Source: Plantimonas leprariae (GTDB lineage: Bacteria > Pseudomonadota > Alphaproteobacteria > Rhizobiales > Rhizobiaceae). Taken from it: a stretch of 64,000 bases of DNA. Location of the stretch: contig NZ_VZDO01000001.1 in the NCBI RefSeq assembly GCF_008802405.1, positions 434,001-498,000 of the forward strand, in the 5' to 3' direction. This document shows positions 1 to 8,539 of the stretch, piece by piece. Position 1 is the stretch's first letter, and every line of letters begins with the position of its first letter. A program made the position numbers and the translations under genes. Below the pieces are notes generated by a model. It saw nothing but the letters and a program-made list of their open reading frames with translations, was not told where the DNA came from and made no database searches.

Positions 1-168
1 CAGGGGCCGGACGACCCGAGCGTCGCGGTCCTGGTGATCGACCCGGACGGCGCCGAACTCTGGGACGTGACGTCGAACAAGGTCAAGCAGGCGTGGGAAT
101 TCGCCAAGGCCTATCTCGGCGACAAGGATCGGCCGGACACGACCGAGTATCGCAAGGTCAAGCTCTGA
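1..168 (+). CDS. C-terminal fragment of a pyridoxamine-phosphate-oxidase-like general stress protein
   Basis: The frame is open from the first base and stops at a TGA ending at 168, giving 55 residues of a protein that begins outside the window. The fragment contains a pattern of the form VLVIDPDGAELWDV...FAKAYLGD, which resembles the C-terminus of short flavin-binding split-barrel proteins of the general stress protein 26 type, where a D/E-x-WD stretch is followed by an alpha helix and a short charged tail. These proteins usually bind FMN or F420 and have poorly known substrates. The assignment rests on tail similarity only; the flavin-binding part is not visible. It is read in the same direction as chvI, but 284 bases separate them, so they are probably separate transcription units. 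Confidence 0.5.
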   Translation, partial: QGPDDPSVAVLVIDPDGAELWDVTSNKVKQAWEFAKAYLGDKDRPDTTEYRKVKL

Positions 169-272
169 CGCTCTCGTGAGGAAAACGGGGATATCCTTGC
201 CGGGGCACCGTTCCGCGGCATGGATTCCTTTCCGTTTCGTAATATTCTCCGAAATTCTTCTTGCGTCCGAGC

Positions 273-288
273 CGCTTCACGTGAAATG
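273..288. promoter_or_regulatory. Degenerate parS-like palindrome upstream of chvI
   Basis: The core TTCACGTGAA is intact, and 12 of 16 positions match the bacterial parS consensus TGTTTCACGTGAAACA. The outer positions on both sides diverge. A much better copy lies at 20991-21006. It could be a weak ParB site or a chance palindrome in the chvI leader. Confidence 0.35.
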
Positions 289-452
289 AAGCGCGGGTCA
301 GGTTCCGGTCCCCGGCGGATCGGCGCTTCCATCGCCGCCGGACGCACGGTGTTCCGCCGTTTTTCCGGACGAACATGCTGGACGCTTCGGCCCGATCCGA
401 CCGTCCGAGCCCGGGCGGATCGCGATCCGGCCGGCGTTGCAGGAGAACGAGC

Positions 453-1151
453 ATGCCGACTATCGCCCTCGTCGACGACGACCGGAACATTCTGACCTCC
501 GTGTCGATCGCGCTCGAGAACGAAGGCTATCGCGTCGAGACCTACACGGACGGCGCGTCCGCGCTCGAAGGCCTGCAGTCGCGCCCGCCGCATCTCGCGA
601 TCTTCGACATCAAGATGCCGCGCATGGACGGGATGGAACTGCTCCGGCGCCTGCGCCAGAAGTCGGACCTGCCGGTGATCTTCCTGACCTCCAAGGACGA
701 GGAGATCGACGAACTCTTCGGCCTGAAGATGGGCGCCGACGACTACATCCGCAAACCCTTCTCGCAGCGGCTTCTCGTCGAGCGCGTCCGGGCGGTGCTG
801 CGGCGCGGCCTGCCGAAGGACGCGGCCAAGCTCGCCCCCTCGCCGGAAGCCTCGCTGGAGCGCGGGCAACTCGTGATGGACCAGGAGCGGCACACCTGCA
901 CCTGGAAGGCCCAAGCCGTGACGCTCACCGTCACGGAATTCCTGATCCTTCATTCGCTGGCGCAGCGACCGGGCGTGGTGAAGAGCCGCGACGCGCTGAT
1001 GGACGCCGCCTACGACGAGCAGGTCTATGTCGACGACCGCACGATCGACAGCCACATCAAGCGCCTGCGCAAGAAGTTCAAGGCGATCGACGACGACTTC
1101 GACATGATCGAGACGCTCTACGGCGTCGGCTATCGCTTCCGGGAAATCTGA
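453..1151 (+). CDS. chvI: ChvI-type response regulator
   Basis: This is a 232-residue OmpR/PhoB-family regulator. The N-terminal receiver domain (about 1-120) has the acidic pocket D8-D9-D10, the phosphorylatable D52 in [11 protein letters not shown]79 and K101. A winged-helix DNA-binding domain fills about 135-232 and ends in the typical GVGYRF motif. The start at 453 is chosen because AGGAG lies at 441-445 and the receiver begins directly afterwards; the frame is open further upstream but that part has no family similarity. It is followed by its kinase chvG. In Rhizobiales this pair controls envelope, exopolysaccharide, acid and symbiosis or virulence genes, and it is usually essential or nearly so. 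Elsewhere pckA often sits upstream in the opposite direction; it is not here. Confidence 0.95.
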   Translation: MPTIALVDDDRNILTSVSIALENEGYRVETYTDGASALEGLQSRPPHLAIFDIKMPRMDGMELLRRLRQKSDLPVIFLTSKDEEIDELFGLKMGADDYIRKPFSQRLLVERVRAVLRRGLPKDAAKLAPSPEASLERGQLVMDQERHTCTWKAQAVTLTVTEFLILHSLAQRPGVVKSRDALMDAAYDEQVYVDDRTIDSHIKRLRKKFKAIDDDFDMIETLYGVGYRFREI

Positions 1152-1191
1152 GCGGAAAGGCGGGGCACGGAACCGGCCGCGTCAAGGCTGA

Positions 1192-3000
1192 ATGGTCGCA
1201 GGTTTCGACATCGATTCGCGTGAGCGCGCCTCCATGCGGCGGAAGCGCCGCCGCGCGCTGGCGCGGGCGCGAATCCGCCGGATCCCCATCGTCGGCCGCC
1301 TCTATCTCGGCACGCGCGGCCTCCTCGACCATTCGATCTTCTCGTCCCTCACGCGCCGGATCGTCTTCCTCAACCTCGTCGCGCTGATCGTCCTCGTTTC
1401 CGGCATCCTCTACCTGAACCAGTTCCGTGCCGGCCTGATCGACGCGCGGGTGGAGAGCCTCCTCACGCAGGGCGAGATCATCGCCAGCGCCATCGCCTCC
1501 TCGGCGACCGTCGACACCAACTCGATCACGCTCGATCCCGAGAAGCTCCTCGAGCTCCAAGCCGGCGCGACGCTGCAGCCGAACGCGGAAAGCACCGACA
1601 GCCTCGATTTCCCGATCAATCCGGAGCGCGTCGCGCCGCTGCTCCGCCGCCTGATCTCGCCGACGCGCACCAGGGCGCGCCTCTACGACCGCGACGCGAA
1701 CCTCATTCTCGACTCGCGCCACCTCTATTCGCGCGGTCAGATCCTGCGCTACGACCTGCCGCCCGTCGCCGACGAGGAGGAGAGCGTCGCCGCGCGAGGC
1801 ATGGACTGGCTGCGCCGCCACGTCTTCCAGCGCTCCGACCTGCCGCTCTATTCCGAGACGCCCGGCGGCTCCGGCTCCTCCTATCCGGAAGTGGTGAACG
1901 CGCTGACCGGCAGTCCCGCGACGATCGTGCGCGTCACCGACCGGGGCGAGCTCATCGTCTCGGTCGCCGTGCCGATCCAGCGCTTCCGCGCGATCCTCGG
2001 CGTCCTGCTCCTGTCGACGCAAGGCTCCGACATCGACAAGATCGTCCAGGCCGAGCGGATGGCGATCGTCCGCACCTTCGCGGTCGCCGCCTTCGTGACG
2101 GTGGTCCTGTCGATCCTCCTCGCCTCCACCATCGCGACACCGCTCCGCCGCCTGTCGGCCGCGGCGATCCGGGTGAAGCGCTCGGTGAAGGCGCGCGAGG
2201 AGATCCCGGATTTCGGCGACCGCTCCGACGAGGTCGGCAATCTCGCCTCGGCGCTGCGCGAGATGACCGGGGCGCTGTACCGGCGGATGGACGCGATCGA
2301 GAGCTTCGCGGCCGACGTCAGCCACGAGTTGAAGAACCCGCTGACCTCGCTCCGCAGCGCCGTCGAGACCCTGCCGCTCGCCCGCAACGAGAACTCCAAG
2401 ACGCGGCTTCTCCAAGTGATCGAGCACGACGTGCGCCGTCTCGACCGGCTGATCACCGACATCTCCGACGCCTCCCGCCTCGACGCCGAGCTCGCCCGCG
2501 AGGCGGCGAACCGGATCGACCTCGCCGCCCTCCTCGGCTCGGTGGTGGACGGCGCGCGCGCCCATACCAAGGAAGGCTGGAACCTCGCGATCGACTTCGA
2601 GCCGGCGCCGCTGCCGCCGGGCCGCACATTCGCGATCTCCGGCCACGACCTCCGCCTCAGCCAAGTCTTCACCAACCTCGTCGACAACGCCCGCTCCTTC
2701 GTCCCGATGGAAGGCGGCCGCATCCTCGTCCAGCTTCGCCGCTCCGGCTCGCAGGTCGTCGTCACCGTCGACGACAACGGGCCGGGCATCCGCGCCGAAG
2801 ACATCGAGCGCATCTTCGAGCGCTTCTATACCGACCGTCCGGCGGCCGAGGCCTTCGGGCAGAATTCCGGGCTCGGCCTGTCGATCTCGCGCCAGATCGT
2901 GGAAGCCCACGGCGGCACGCTGGAAGCGGAAAACCTCGGCTCCGGCTCGCCTTCGGGCCTTGCCGGGGCGCGCTTCACCGTGCGCCTGCCGGCCGAATGA
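1192..3000 (+). CDS. chvG: ChvG/ExoS-type sensor histidine kinase
   Basis: This 602-residue inner-membrane histidine kinase is the partner of ChvI. It has a basic cytoplasmic N-terminus, a first membrane segment at about 55-78 and a periplasmic sensor of about 210 residues. A second membrane segment (about 290-313) leads to a HAMP linker. The dimerisation box contains the phospho-accepting H378 in ADVSHELKNPL. The ATPase domain has the N box (NLVDNA), DDNGPGI and GLGLSISRQI. In the family the periplasmic repressor ExoR holds the kinase inactive until acid triggers its loss; no exoR is visible here. The start at 1192 has AAGG just upstream; an in-frame ATG at 1234 is an alternative. The gene begins 40 bases after chvI and its stop overlaps hprK, implying one operon. 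Confidence 0.95.
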   Translation: MVAGFDIDSRERASMRRKRRRALARARIRRIPIVGRLYLGTRGLLDHSIFSSLTRRIVFLNLVALIVLVSGILYLNQFRAGLIDARVESLLTQGEIIASAIASSATVDTNSITLDPEKLLELQAGATLQPNAESTDSLDFPINPERVAPLLRRLISPTRTRARLYDRDANLILDSRHLYSRGQILRYDLPPVADEEESVAARGMDWLRRHVFQRSDLPLYSETPGGSGSSYPEVVNALTGSPATIVRVTDRGELIVSVAVPIQRFRAILGVLLLSTQGSDIDKIVQAERMAIVRTFAVAAFVTVVLSILLASTIATPLRRLSAAAIRVKRSVKAREEIPDFGDRSDEVGNLASALREMTGALYRRMDAIESFAADVSHELKNPLTSLRSAVETLPLARNENSKTRLLQVIEHDVRRLDRLITDISDASRLDAELAREAANRIDLAALLGSVVDGARAHTKEGWNLAIDFEPAPLPPGRTFAISGHDLRLSQVFTNLVDNARSFVPMEGGRILVQLRRSGSQVVVTVDDNGPGIRAEDIERIFERFYTDRPAAEAFGQNSGLGLSISRQIVEAHGGTLEAENLGSGSPSGLAGARFTVRLPAE

Positions 3001-3464
3001 GCGAGGGCGCGCCGAACCATCACGGCACCGCCATCGCGGTCGGCGAGGCTGGCATCCTGATCCGCGGATCGGCGCGCTCCGGCAAGTCGTCGCTCGCCTT
3101 CGCGGCGCTCCGCCGCGCCGAGCTCCTCGGGGTTCCGGCTTTTCTCGTCGCCGACGACCAGGTGCTCCTCGACCGGGTGGGGGAGCGGGTGCGCGCGAGG
3201 GCGCCGGCGTCGATCCGCGGCCTCATCGAAGTCTCCGGGGTCGGCATCCTGCCGGAGCCCACGGTCGACGAGGTCGTCCTGACGCTCCTCGTCGACCTCG
3301 CCGAGCCGGCCGCGATCGAGCGCCTGCCGGCGAGCGGCAGCGCGACGCTGCTCGGGCTTACGCTCCGCCGCGTCGTCCTGCCGGCGCGGCAGGCCCCGTT
3401 CGGCGCCGACATCCTGCAGGGGATCGCGATGCGCCCGAACGCGGCAGCGTTAACGAAGAGTTGA
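2997..3464 (+). CDS. hprK: Short HPr kinase/phosphorylase
   Basis: This 155-residue protein corresponds only to the catalytic P-loop domain of HPr kinase. Walker A is GSARSGKSS at residues 24-32, followed by a conserved acidic VADDQV stretch and the RGLIEVSGVGI signature. The N-terminal domain of Gram-positive HprK is absent, which is normal for alphaproteobacteria. It phosphorylates a serine of HPr and so tunes the carbon/nitrogen PTS cascade. Its ATG overlaps the chvG stop as ATGA, so the two are translationally coupled, as is usual in the chvI-chvG-hprK block. In many relatives rapZ follows; here about 290 bases without a convincing gene follow, then manX. Confidence 0.92.
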   Translation: MSEGAPNHHGTAIAVGEAGILIRGSARSGKSSLAFAALRRAELLGVPAFLVADDQVLLDRVGERVRARAPASIRGLIEVSGVGILPEPTVDEVVLTLLVDLAEPAAIERLPASGSATLLGLTLRRVVLPARQAPFGADILQGIAMRPNAAALTKS

Positions 3465-3753
3465 CGAAACCCTTGCTCAATGACGCTGGAAGCGCTCCAA
3501 CCTGCCGCGCCGTTGCGAACGCCGAGGGACTGTTGCATCATCACCGGCCACAGGCGCGAGACGTTCAGCGGTTCGCGTCTCGCGGAAAAGGCGGCGCATC
3601 GCTATCTCTCGGACGGCAGCGGTCGCATGCTGCCGGACATCACCATCCACCGGAAGGCCGCATGCCCGACCACCATCGGCGATCCTGTCGACGCGAAGAC
3701 GCCGCAGCGAGAAGCATGACCGCCGCCACGAAGCAGCGCGCGGGCGGCCCGCG

Positions 3754-4155
3754 ATGATCGGCATCGTTCTCGTCACGCACGGCCGCCTCGCGGACGAGTT
3801 CCGCCTGGCGGTGGAGCATGTCGTCGGCCCGCAATCGGCCTTCGAGACGATCTCGATCGGCCCCGAGGACGACATGGAGCAGCGGCGCAGCGACATCATC
3901 GCCGCGGTGAACCGCGCCGACCGCGACCGGGGCGTCATCATCGTCACCGACATGTTCGGCGGCACGCCATCGAACCTCGCGATCTCGGTGATGGACGGGA
4001 CGCGCGTCGACGTCCTCGCCGGCATGAACCTGCCGATGCTGATCAAGCTCGCTAGCCTTCGCGCCGATGGCGAGATGGCCGAGGTGCTGCGCTGCGCCCA
4101 GGAAGCCGGCCGGAAATACATCAATGTCGCAAGCCGCATCCTCAACGGACAATGA
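3754..4155 (+). CDS. manX: PTS EIIA component, mannose/fructose family (regulatory)
   Basis: A 133-residue EIIA-Man-like protein. H9 in LVTHG is the phosphorylated residue, and the later DMFGGTPSN motif is diagnostic of the family. No membrane EIIC or EIID components are nearby, which fits the alphaproteobacterial arrangement where EIIA-Man and HPr act in a purely regulatory phosphorelay fed by PtsP. It lies between hprK and ptsH on the same strand. The name manX is used in the sense of EIIA-Man; ptsA-like names also occur for this gene. Confidence 0.9.
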   Translation: MIGIVLVTHGRLADEFRLAVEHVVGPQSAFETISIGPEDDMEQRRSDIIAAVNRADRDRGVIIVTDMFGGTPSNLAISVMDGTRVDVLAGMNLPMLIKLASLRADGEMAEVLRCAQEAGRKYINVASRILNGQ

Positions 4156-4195
4156 CGATGGGTTGCGCGCGACATCGCGGCCGCGGGGCCGCCCT

Positions 4196-4495
4196 TTGAC
4201 GCCCCCGGACGAAGCCGGCGCGTCGTCGCTCTTCCGCACGCTGCCGATCGTCAACCGGCGGGGCCTCCATGCCCGTGCCTCGGCGAAGTTCGTGCAGGTG
4301 GCCGAGAAGTTCGACGCCGAGATCACCGTGACGCGCGACGGCATGAGCGTCGGCGGCCAGTCGATCATGGGCCTGATGATGCTGGCGGCCGGTATCGGCA
4401 CCACGATCGACGTCGCGGCCTCGGGCCCGCAGGCGGCGGATGCGCTGGACGCGATCGAGCGCCTCGTCGCCGACCGCTTCGGCGAGGAGGCCTGA
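4196..4495 (+). CDS. ptsH: HPr phosphocarrier protein
   Basis: A 99-residue HPr if the TTG at 4196 is the start. The active histidine is about H25 in NRRGLHARASAKFV, and the second half carries the conserved SVGGQSIMGLMMLAAGIG stretch containing the regulatory serine targeted by HprK. The start is uncertain: no ATG lies in frame between the manX stop and the histidine, and another in-frame TTG occurs at 4163. HPr receives phosphate from enzyme I (Ntr) and hands it to EIIA proteins. It is the last gene of the chvI-to-ptsH run; a cupin gene on the opposite strand follows. Confidence 0.9.
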   Translation: MTPPDEAGASSLFRTLPIVNRRGLHARASAKFVQVAEKFDAEITVTRDGMSVGGQSIMGLMMLAAGIGTTIDVAASGPQAADALDAIERLVADRFGEEA

Positions 4496-4520
4496 AGGTC
4501 GCGGACCCGCTCGTCCCGGG

Positions 4521-4976
4521 TCACGGGTAGGGCGTGCCGTCCTTGCGAACGAAGCGTCCGTCGGCGTTCGAGCTCATCATGTCGACGTCCGAGCAGACGG
4601 TGGTGTCGTCGCGGTGCCGCGACCCGATCTCCAGATAGACCGCATCGCGGTTCGAGCGGTTGACCATGTGATGGCCGTTTCCGGTGCCTTTTGGAAAGGC
4701 CGCGGCGTCGCCGGCCCGCAGGACCGTCTCGCCTTCGTCCTCGATCAGCACGAGTTCGCCTTCGAGGAGGAAGACCAGTTCGTCCTCCAGCGAATGCCAA
4801 TGGCGCTGGCTGGACCACTCGCCCGGCGGCAGGCGAGTGAGGTTGACTCCGAAATCGGTCAGGCCGCCGGCGTCGCCGAGGCGCTGACGCAGGCGGTTGG
4901 CGGTGCGGGCCGCGAAGGGTTCCGGATAGCCGACGCCCTTGCGGGACGGCACCGCGGCGATCTCGATCTTCGGCAT
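4521..4976 (-). CDS. Cupin-domain protein
   Basis: A 151-residue single-domain cupin. The metal-binding first motif is visible as RHWHSLEDELVFLLEGE, and the second as GDAAAFPKGTGNGHHMVN. The N-terminus begins with a short conserved-looking stretch containing PYPEPF-like residues. Such proteins are often called transcriptional-regulator-like or sugar-isomerase-like cupins, but no substrate can be read from the sequence. It stands alone, convergent with ptsH and 66 bases downstream (on its own strand upstream) of the exported protein gene. Confidence 0.8.
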   Translation of the reverse strand: MPKIEIAAVPSRKGVGYPEPFAARTANRLRQRLGDAGGLTDFGVNLTRLPPGEWSSQRHWHSLEDELVFLLEGELVLIEDEGETVLRAGDAAAFPKGTGNGHHMVNRSNRDAVYLEIGSRHRDDTTVCSDVDMMSSNADGRFVRKDGTPYP

Positions 4977-5042
4977 GCCGCATCTCCTTCCGGATCCGAA
5001 CGTGGTCGAGAGGAGCTCGAACCGTCTTCGAGCCGAGCGCCT

Positions 5043-6686
5043 CTAGGGTGCCTTCGCGGCGAGAACCCGGCGCCAGAGTTCGGCCGCTTCCTGCCGCGCC
5101 GCGTCGAGCGGCAGGGCGAGCCGCCGGTCGCCCGCCGCAAGCGTCAGGTCGTCGCGCAGGGAGGCCGCCAGCCGGTCGCCGCCCGCCGCCGCGACGTCCG
5201 CGAGCGCGAAGGCGCGCACCATGCTGAGCGGCCGGCGCGTCCCGTCGTAGTGATCGAAGGCGAGCTTGCGCAAGGCCCGCCAGTCGCGCGCGGCGATGGC
5301 TCGCGTCTCTTCCGCTTCCGAGACGCGTCCCGCCTCGCTGCCGCGCCATTCGGCGAGCGCCTGCGCCTCCGCCTCGGCGAGCGCCTGCCCCGGCAGGAAG
5401 GCCGTGGCGCGCGCCAGCACCGCGTCCGGCACGATCCGGCCGCGGGTGCGGGCGAGCGTCAGGATGACATAGGCGTCCGCCGCGTTCGCCGCGGTCAGCG
5501 ATGCCGCCGGGTCGGCGATCATGCCGTCCACCGCGATCTCGCTCGCGCCGGGCTTTCCCGCCGCGGTGTCGGCGAGCGCCAGCGCGACGCCGCGCCCGAC
5601 GTCGCGCGGCACGCCGAGCCCGTCCACCAGCCGGCGCGCCAGCGGCACGGAGCCGCCGGCGTCCGGCACCGCATCCGGGTCGACCAGCGCCGTCCGCCCG
5701 ATCGGCTCGGTCGCGACGGTCGGGTTCAGGCGCACGAGGACGGCCTCGTCGACCGCGCCATCCTTCAGGAGGTCGAGCGGCACCGGCTCGGCCGGTTCGA
5801 GCAGGAGTTCGATGCGCTTCGGATCGCCGAGGAAGCGGCCGGCCACCTCGCCCCAGCCGTCGGCGCGCCGCACGAACTCCGGGCTCACGCCGCCGGGGAG
5901 ACCGGCGACGTATCCCGCCAGCAGCGGCCGCGCGAGCGCGGCGGCGGTCGCCTGCATCTGCTCGCCGCCCATGTTCTGCTCGCGGCCGATCGCCTCGAAC
6001 AGCGGTTTCGCCAATCCGGCATCCTCGTAGGTGAAACGGACCCGGCCGAGCGAGCCGAGCACCTCCGGCTGATCGCCGCCGATTCCCGCCGCCTCGCCGA
6101 GCGGCGCGAGGATGTGGAAGCCTTTCAGCTCGGCCTCGAGGTCGGCGCGCCCGATCCGGTCGAAGTCCAGCGACGCGGCGACGGTCAGGTCGGCATTGGC
6201 GAAGAAGTCCGCCGCGAGATAGACGTCGCCCCGCACCACCTCGCTGTCGAGGCGCCGCAGCGCGTCGCGGAACTCCGGATCGACCGGCAGGCGGCGGGTG
6301 TCCACCTCCAGCCCCTGCAGCAGCGTCGCGCTCGGCCCGAGGCGAAGTTGCGCGACCCGCGCGTCGAACGGCCCCCGGTGCAGCCGCAGGCCCGCCACGA
6401 CGAAGTTCCGGCGCACCGGATCGTAGGCGCGCGTGTCGTAGGTGATCGCCACCACGGTGCGCAGGCTGGAGACCGCGAGGTCGAACAGGTAGGGCGAATA
6501 GGGCAGCACCGCCTCGCTCAGCGAATCCGGCATCGGAGCCGCGACGGCGGGCGCCACCGCGCCGCCCGCGTCCTGCGCTAGCGCCGTTCCAGCCGCCGCG
6601 AAGGAGATGGCGGCCGCGAGCATCGCCGCGCCGCCTCCCCCGCTGAAGGATCCGCCATCTGCCCGTGCGATGGCGCGGTTTCTCAT
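5043..6686 (-). CDS. Exported protein of unknown function
   Basis: A 547-residue protein with a clear signal peptide: a basic N-terminus, then a hydrophobic Ala-rich segment ending near ALAQDAGG (about residues 20-40). The mature part is mainly alternating hydrophobic strands and Ala-rich helices, with no membrane segment or catalytic motif that I recognise. The start at 6686 follows a strong GGGGAGAG ribosome site. The codon positions show the normal high-GC bias of the neighbours, so the gene looks native and expressed. It is divergent from ahcY, sharing a 230-base intergenic region. I do not know a function; a periplasmic location is the only safe inference. Confidence 0.75.
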   Translation of the reverse strand: MRNRAIARADGGSFSGGGGAAMLAAAISFAAAGTALAQDAGGAVAPAVAAPMPDSLSEAVLPYSPYLFDLAVSSLRTVVAITYDTRAYDPVRRNFVVAGLRLHRGPFDARVAQLRLGPSATLLQGLEVDTRRLPVDPEFRDALRRLDSEVVRGDVYLAADFFANADLTVAASLDFDRIGRADLEAELKGFHILAPLGEAAGIGGDQPEVLGSLGRVRFTYEDAGLAKPLFEAIGREQNMGGEQMQATAAALARPLLAGYVAGLPGGVSPEFVRRADGWGEVAGRFLGDPKRIELLLEPAEPVPLDLLKDGAVDEAVLVRLNPTVATEPIGRTALVDPDAVPDAGGSVPLARRLVDGLGVPRDVGRGVALALADTAAGKPGASEIAVDGMIADPAASLTAANAADAYVILTLARTRGRIVPDAVLARATAFLPGQALAEAEAQALAEWRGSEAGRVSEAEETRAIAARDWRALRKLAFDHYDGTRRPLSMVRAFALADVAAAGGDRLAASLRDDLTLAAGDRRLALPLDAARQEAAELWRRVLAAKAP

Positions 6687-6793
6687 GCCGGCACTCTCCC
6701 CTCGCCGAGCCCGACTCCCCCGCCGGGCGTTCCCCGCAAGCTCTAGCCCGGATCGGAACCGACGCGAAACCCTGCCGCCGCGACCGGAAAAGG

Positions 6794-6815
6794 CATATAA
6801 AGATATCCTTATATG
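6794..6815. promoter_or_regulatory. 22-bp palindromic operator upstream of ahcY, SahR/ArsR-like
   Basis: Arms CATATAA and TTATATG flank a central self-complementary GATATC, with one unpaired base on each side, so all but two of 22 positions are symmetric. Such an AT-rich palindrome is striking in this GC-rich DNA and lies 103 bases before the ahcY start. From memory it resembles sites bound by SahR, an ArsR-family repressor of methionine-cycle genes that senses S-adenosylhomocysteine. It could also serve the divergent exported-protein gene. Confidence 0.6.
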
Positions 6816-6917
6816 TTCTTGCGGCAGGTTCGTACGGCTGCTAATCAGCCGACGATCCGATTTCCCGCACGCGCGCCTTCGCCGGCGCCCACCCTTCCAG
6901 CCAGGATGCCGCTCCCC

Positions 6918-8333
6918 ATGTCCGCAACGCACGCTTCCGCCACGTCCGACTACGCGGTGCGCGATCTCGCACTCGCCGATTGGGGCCGCAAGGAGATCAC
7001 GATCGCCGAGACCGAGATGCCGGGTCTGATGGCCTGCCGCGAGGAGTTCGGCGCCGACAAGCCGCTGACGGGCGCGCGCATCACCGGCTCGCTGCACATG
7101 ACGATCCAGACCGCCGTCCTGATCGAGACGCTGCAGGCGCTGGGCGCCGAGGTCCGCTGGGCGTCCTGCAACATCTTCTCGACGCAGGACCACGCCGCCG
7201 CCGCGATCGCCGCGGGCGGCACGCCGGTCTTCGCGATCAAGGGCGAGAGCCTCGACGACTACTGGACCTATACCGACCGCATCTTCCAATGGGCCGACGG
7301 CCAGCCCTCGAACATGATCCTCGACGACGGTGGCGACGCGACGATGTACATTCTGCTCGGCGCGCGCGCCGAGGCCGGCGAGGACATCCTTTCGAAGCCC
7401 GGCAACGAGGAGGAGGAGATACTCTTCCGCCAGATCAAGAGCCGCATGGAAGCGTCGCCCGGCTTCTTCACCCGCCAGCGCGACGCGATCCGCGGCGTGA
7501 CGGAGGAGACCACGACGGGCGTAAACCGCCTCTACCAGCTTCAGAAGAAGGGGCTTCTCCCCTTCCCGGCGATCAACGTCAACGACAGCGTCACCAAGTC
7601 GAAGTTCGACAACAAGTATGGCTGCAAGGAGAGCCTCGTCGACGGCATCCGCCGCGGCACGGACGTGATGATGGCCGGCAAGGTCGCGGTGGTCTGCGGC
7701 TACGGCGATGTCGGCAAGGGCTCGGCCGCCTCGCTCCAGGGCGCGGGCGCCCGCGTCAAGGTGACGGAGGTCGACCCGATCTGCGCGCTGCAGGCGGCGA
7801 TGGACGGGTTCGAGGTGGTGACGCTGGAGGAGGCCGCGCCGACCGCCGACATCGTGATCACCACGACCGGCAACAAGGACGTCGTGACCATCGAGCACAT
7901 GCGCGCGCTGAAGGACATGGCGATCGTCGGCAATATCGGCCACTTCGACAACGAGATCCAGGTCGCCGCGCTGCGCAACCTGAAATGGGTGAACGTCAAG
8001 CCCCAGGTCGACATGGTGGAGTTCCCCAACGGCAAGCGGATGCTCCTCCTGTCGGAAGGCCGCCTCCTCAACCTCGGCAATGCCACCGGCCATCCGAGCT
8101 TCGTGATGTCGGCGTCCTTCACCAACCAGACGCTCGCCCAGATCGAACTCTTCACCAAGGGCGAGAAGTACGACAACCAGGTCTACGTCCTGCCGAAGCA
8201 CCTCGACGAGAAGGTCGCGCGCCTGCACCTCGGCAAGCTTGGCGCAAGGCTGACGGAACTCTCCGAGGAGCAGGCGTCCTATATCGGCGTCACCCCGCAA
8301 GGCCCTTATAAGGCTGAACATTACCGCTACTGA
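6918..8333 (+). CDS. ahcY: Adenosylhomocysteinase
   Basis: This 471-residue cytoplasmic enzyme reversibly splits S-adenosylhomocysteine into adenosine and homocysteine, clearing the product inhibitor of methyltransferases and feeding the methionine cycle. The NAD-binding [13 protein letters not shown] motif, the substrate-domain signature [15 protein letters not shown], and the C-terminal KAEHYRY with its NAD-contacting Lys and Tyr are all present. Length is normal for the proteobacterial form, including the insert around [14 protein letters not shown]. The ATG at 6918 is preferred; an in-frame ATG at 6906 is possible. A palindromic operator lies upstream and a strong hairpin downstream, so it is probably a single-gene transcript. 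The ahcY-divL neighbourhood is conserved in Rhizobiales. Confidence 0.97.
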   Translation: MSATHASATSDYAVRDLALADWGRKEITIAETEMPGLMACREEFGADKPLTGARITGSLHMTIQTAVLIETLQALGAEVRWASCNIFSTQDHAAAAIAAGGTPVFAIKGESLDDYWTYTDRIFQWADGQPSNMILDDGGDATMYILLGARAEAGEDILSKPGNEEEEILFRQIKSRMEASPGFFTRQRDAIRGVTEETTTGVNRLYQLQKKGLLPFPAINVNDSVTKSKFDNKYGCKESLVDGIRRGTDVMMAGKVAVVCGYGDVGKGSAASLQGAGARVKVTEVDPICALQAAMDGFEVVTLEEAAPTADIVITTTGNKDVVTIEHMRALKDMAIVGNIGHFDNEIQVAALRNLKWVNVKPQVDMVEFPNGKRMLLLSEGRLLNLGNATGHPSFVMSASFTNQTLAQIELFTKGEKYDNQVYVLPKHLDEKVARLHLGKLGARLTELSEEQASYIGVTPQGPYKAEHYRY

Positions 8334-8356
8334 GACCGCCCCTTCCGGGCGAGGTT

Positions 8357-8400
8357 TCGGGGCCGCCGGCGCATCCTGCGCCGGCGGCCCCGATCGTTTT
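8357..8400 (+). terminator. Rho-independent terminator after ahcY
   Basis: A perfect stem of 17 base pairs (8357-8373 with 8377-8393, rich in GGGGCCGCCGG) has a 3-base loop and is followed by TCGTTTT. It lies 24 bases after the ahcY stop and should separate ahcY from divL. Confidence 0.85.
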
Positions 8401-8539
8401 CGGACATGTGTCGCATTCCTGCGATAGGCTCGGCGATTCGCTTCGGCGATCATGGCCGAATCGCGGCACCCGTACGGGGACGGAGGCCGCGTGACGGTGC
8501 GGACCGTCTTGTCCTGATGCGGCTGGAAGGGACGAAGGC

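Noticed and set aside
1078-2910. Long open frame of about 610 codons on the minus strand opposite chvG
   Set aside because: It is a by-product of GC-biased third positions in chvG; it lacks family similarity and a ribosome site, and the plus-strand gene is certain.
3480-3719. 79-codon ORF between hprK and manX
   Set aside because: No ribosome site, no family resemblance, and codon use unlike neighbours; not supported as a gene.
4440-6581. Plus-strand frame of over 700 codons across the cupin and exported-protein genes
   Set aside because: Arg/Glu/Gly-rich shadow translation with no domain; the minus-strand genes have signal peptide, cupin motifs and ribosome sites.
6687-8453. Minus-strand extension that would make the exported protein over 1100 residues
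   Set aside because: The extension is antisense to ahcY, and the signal peptide with a ribosome site begins at 6686.
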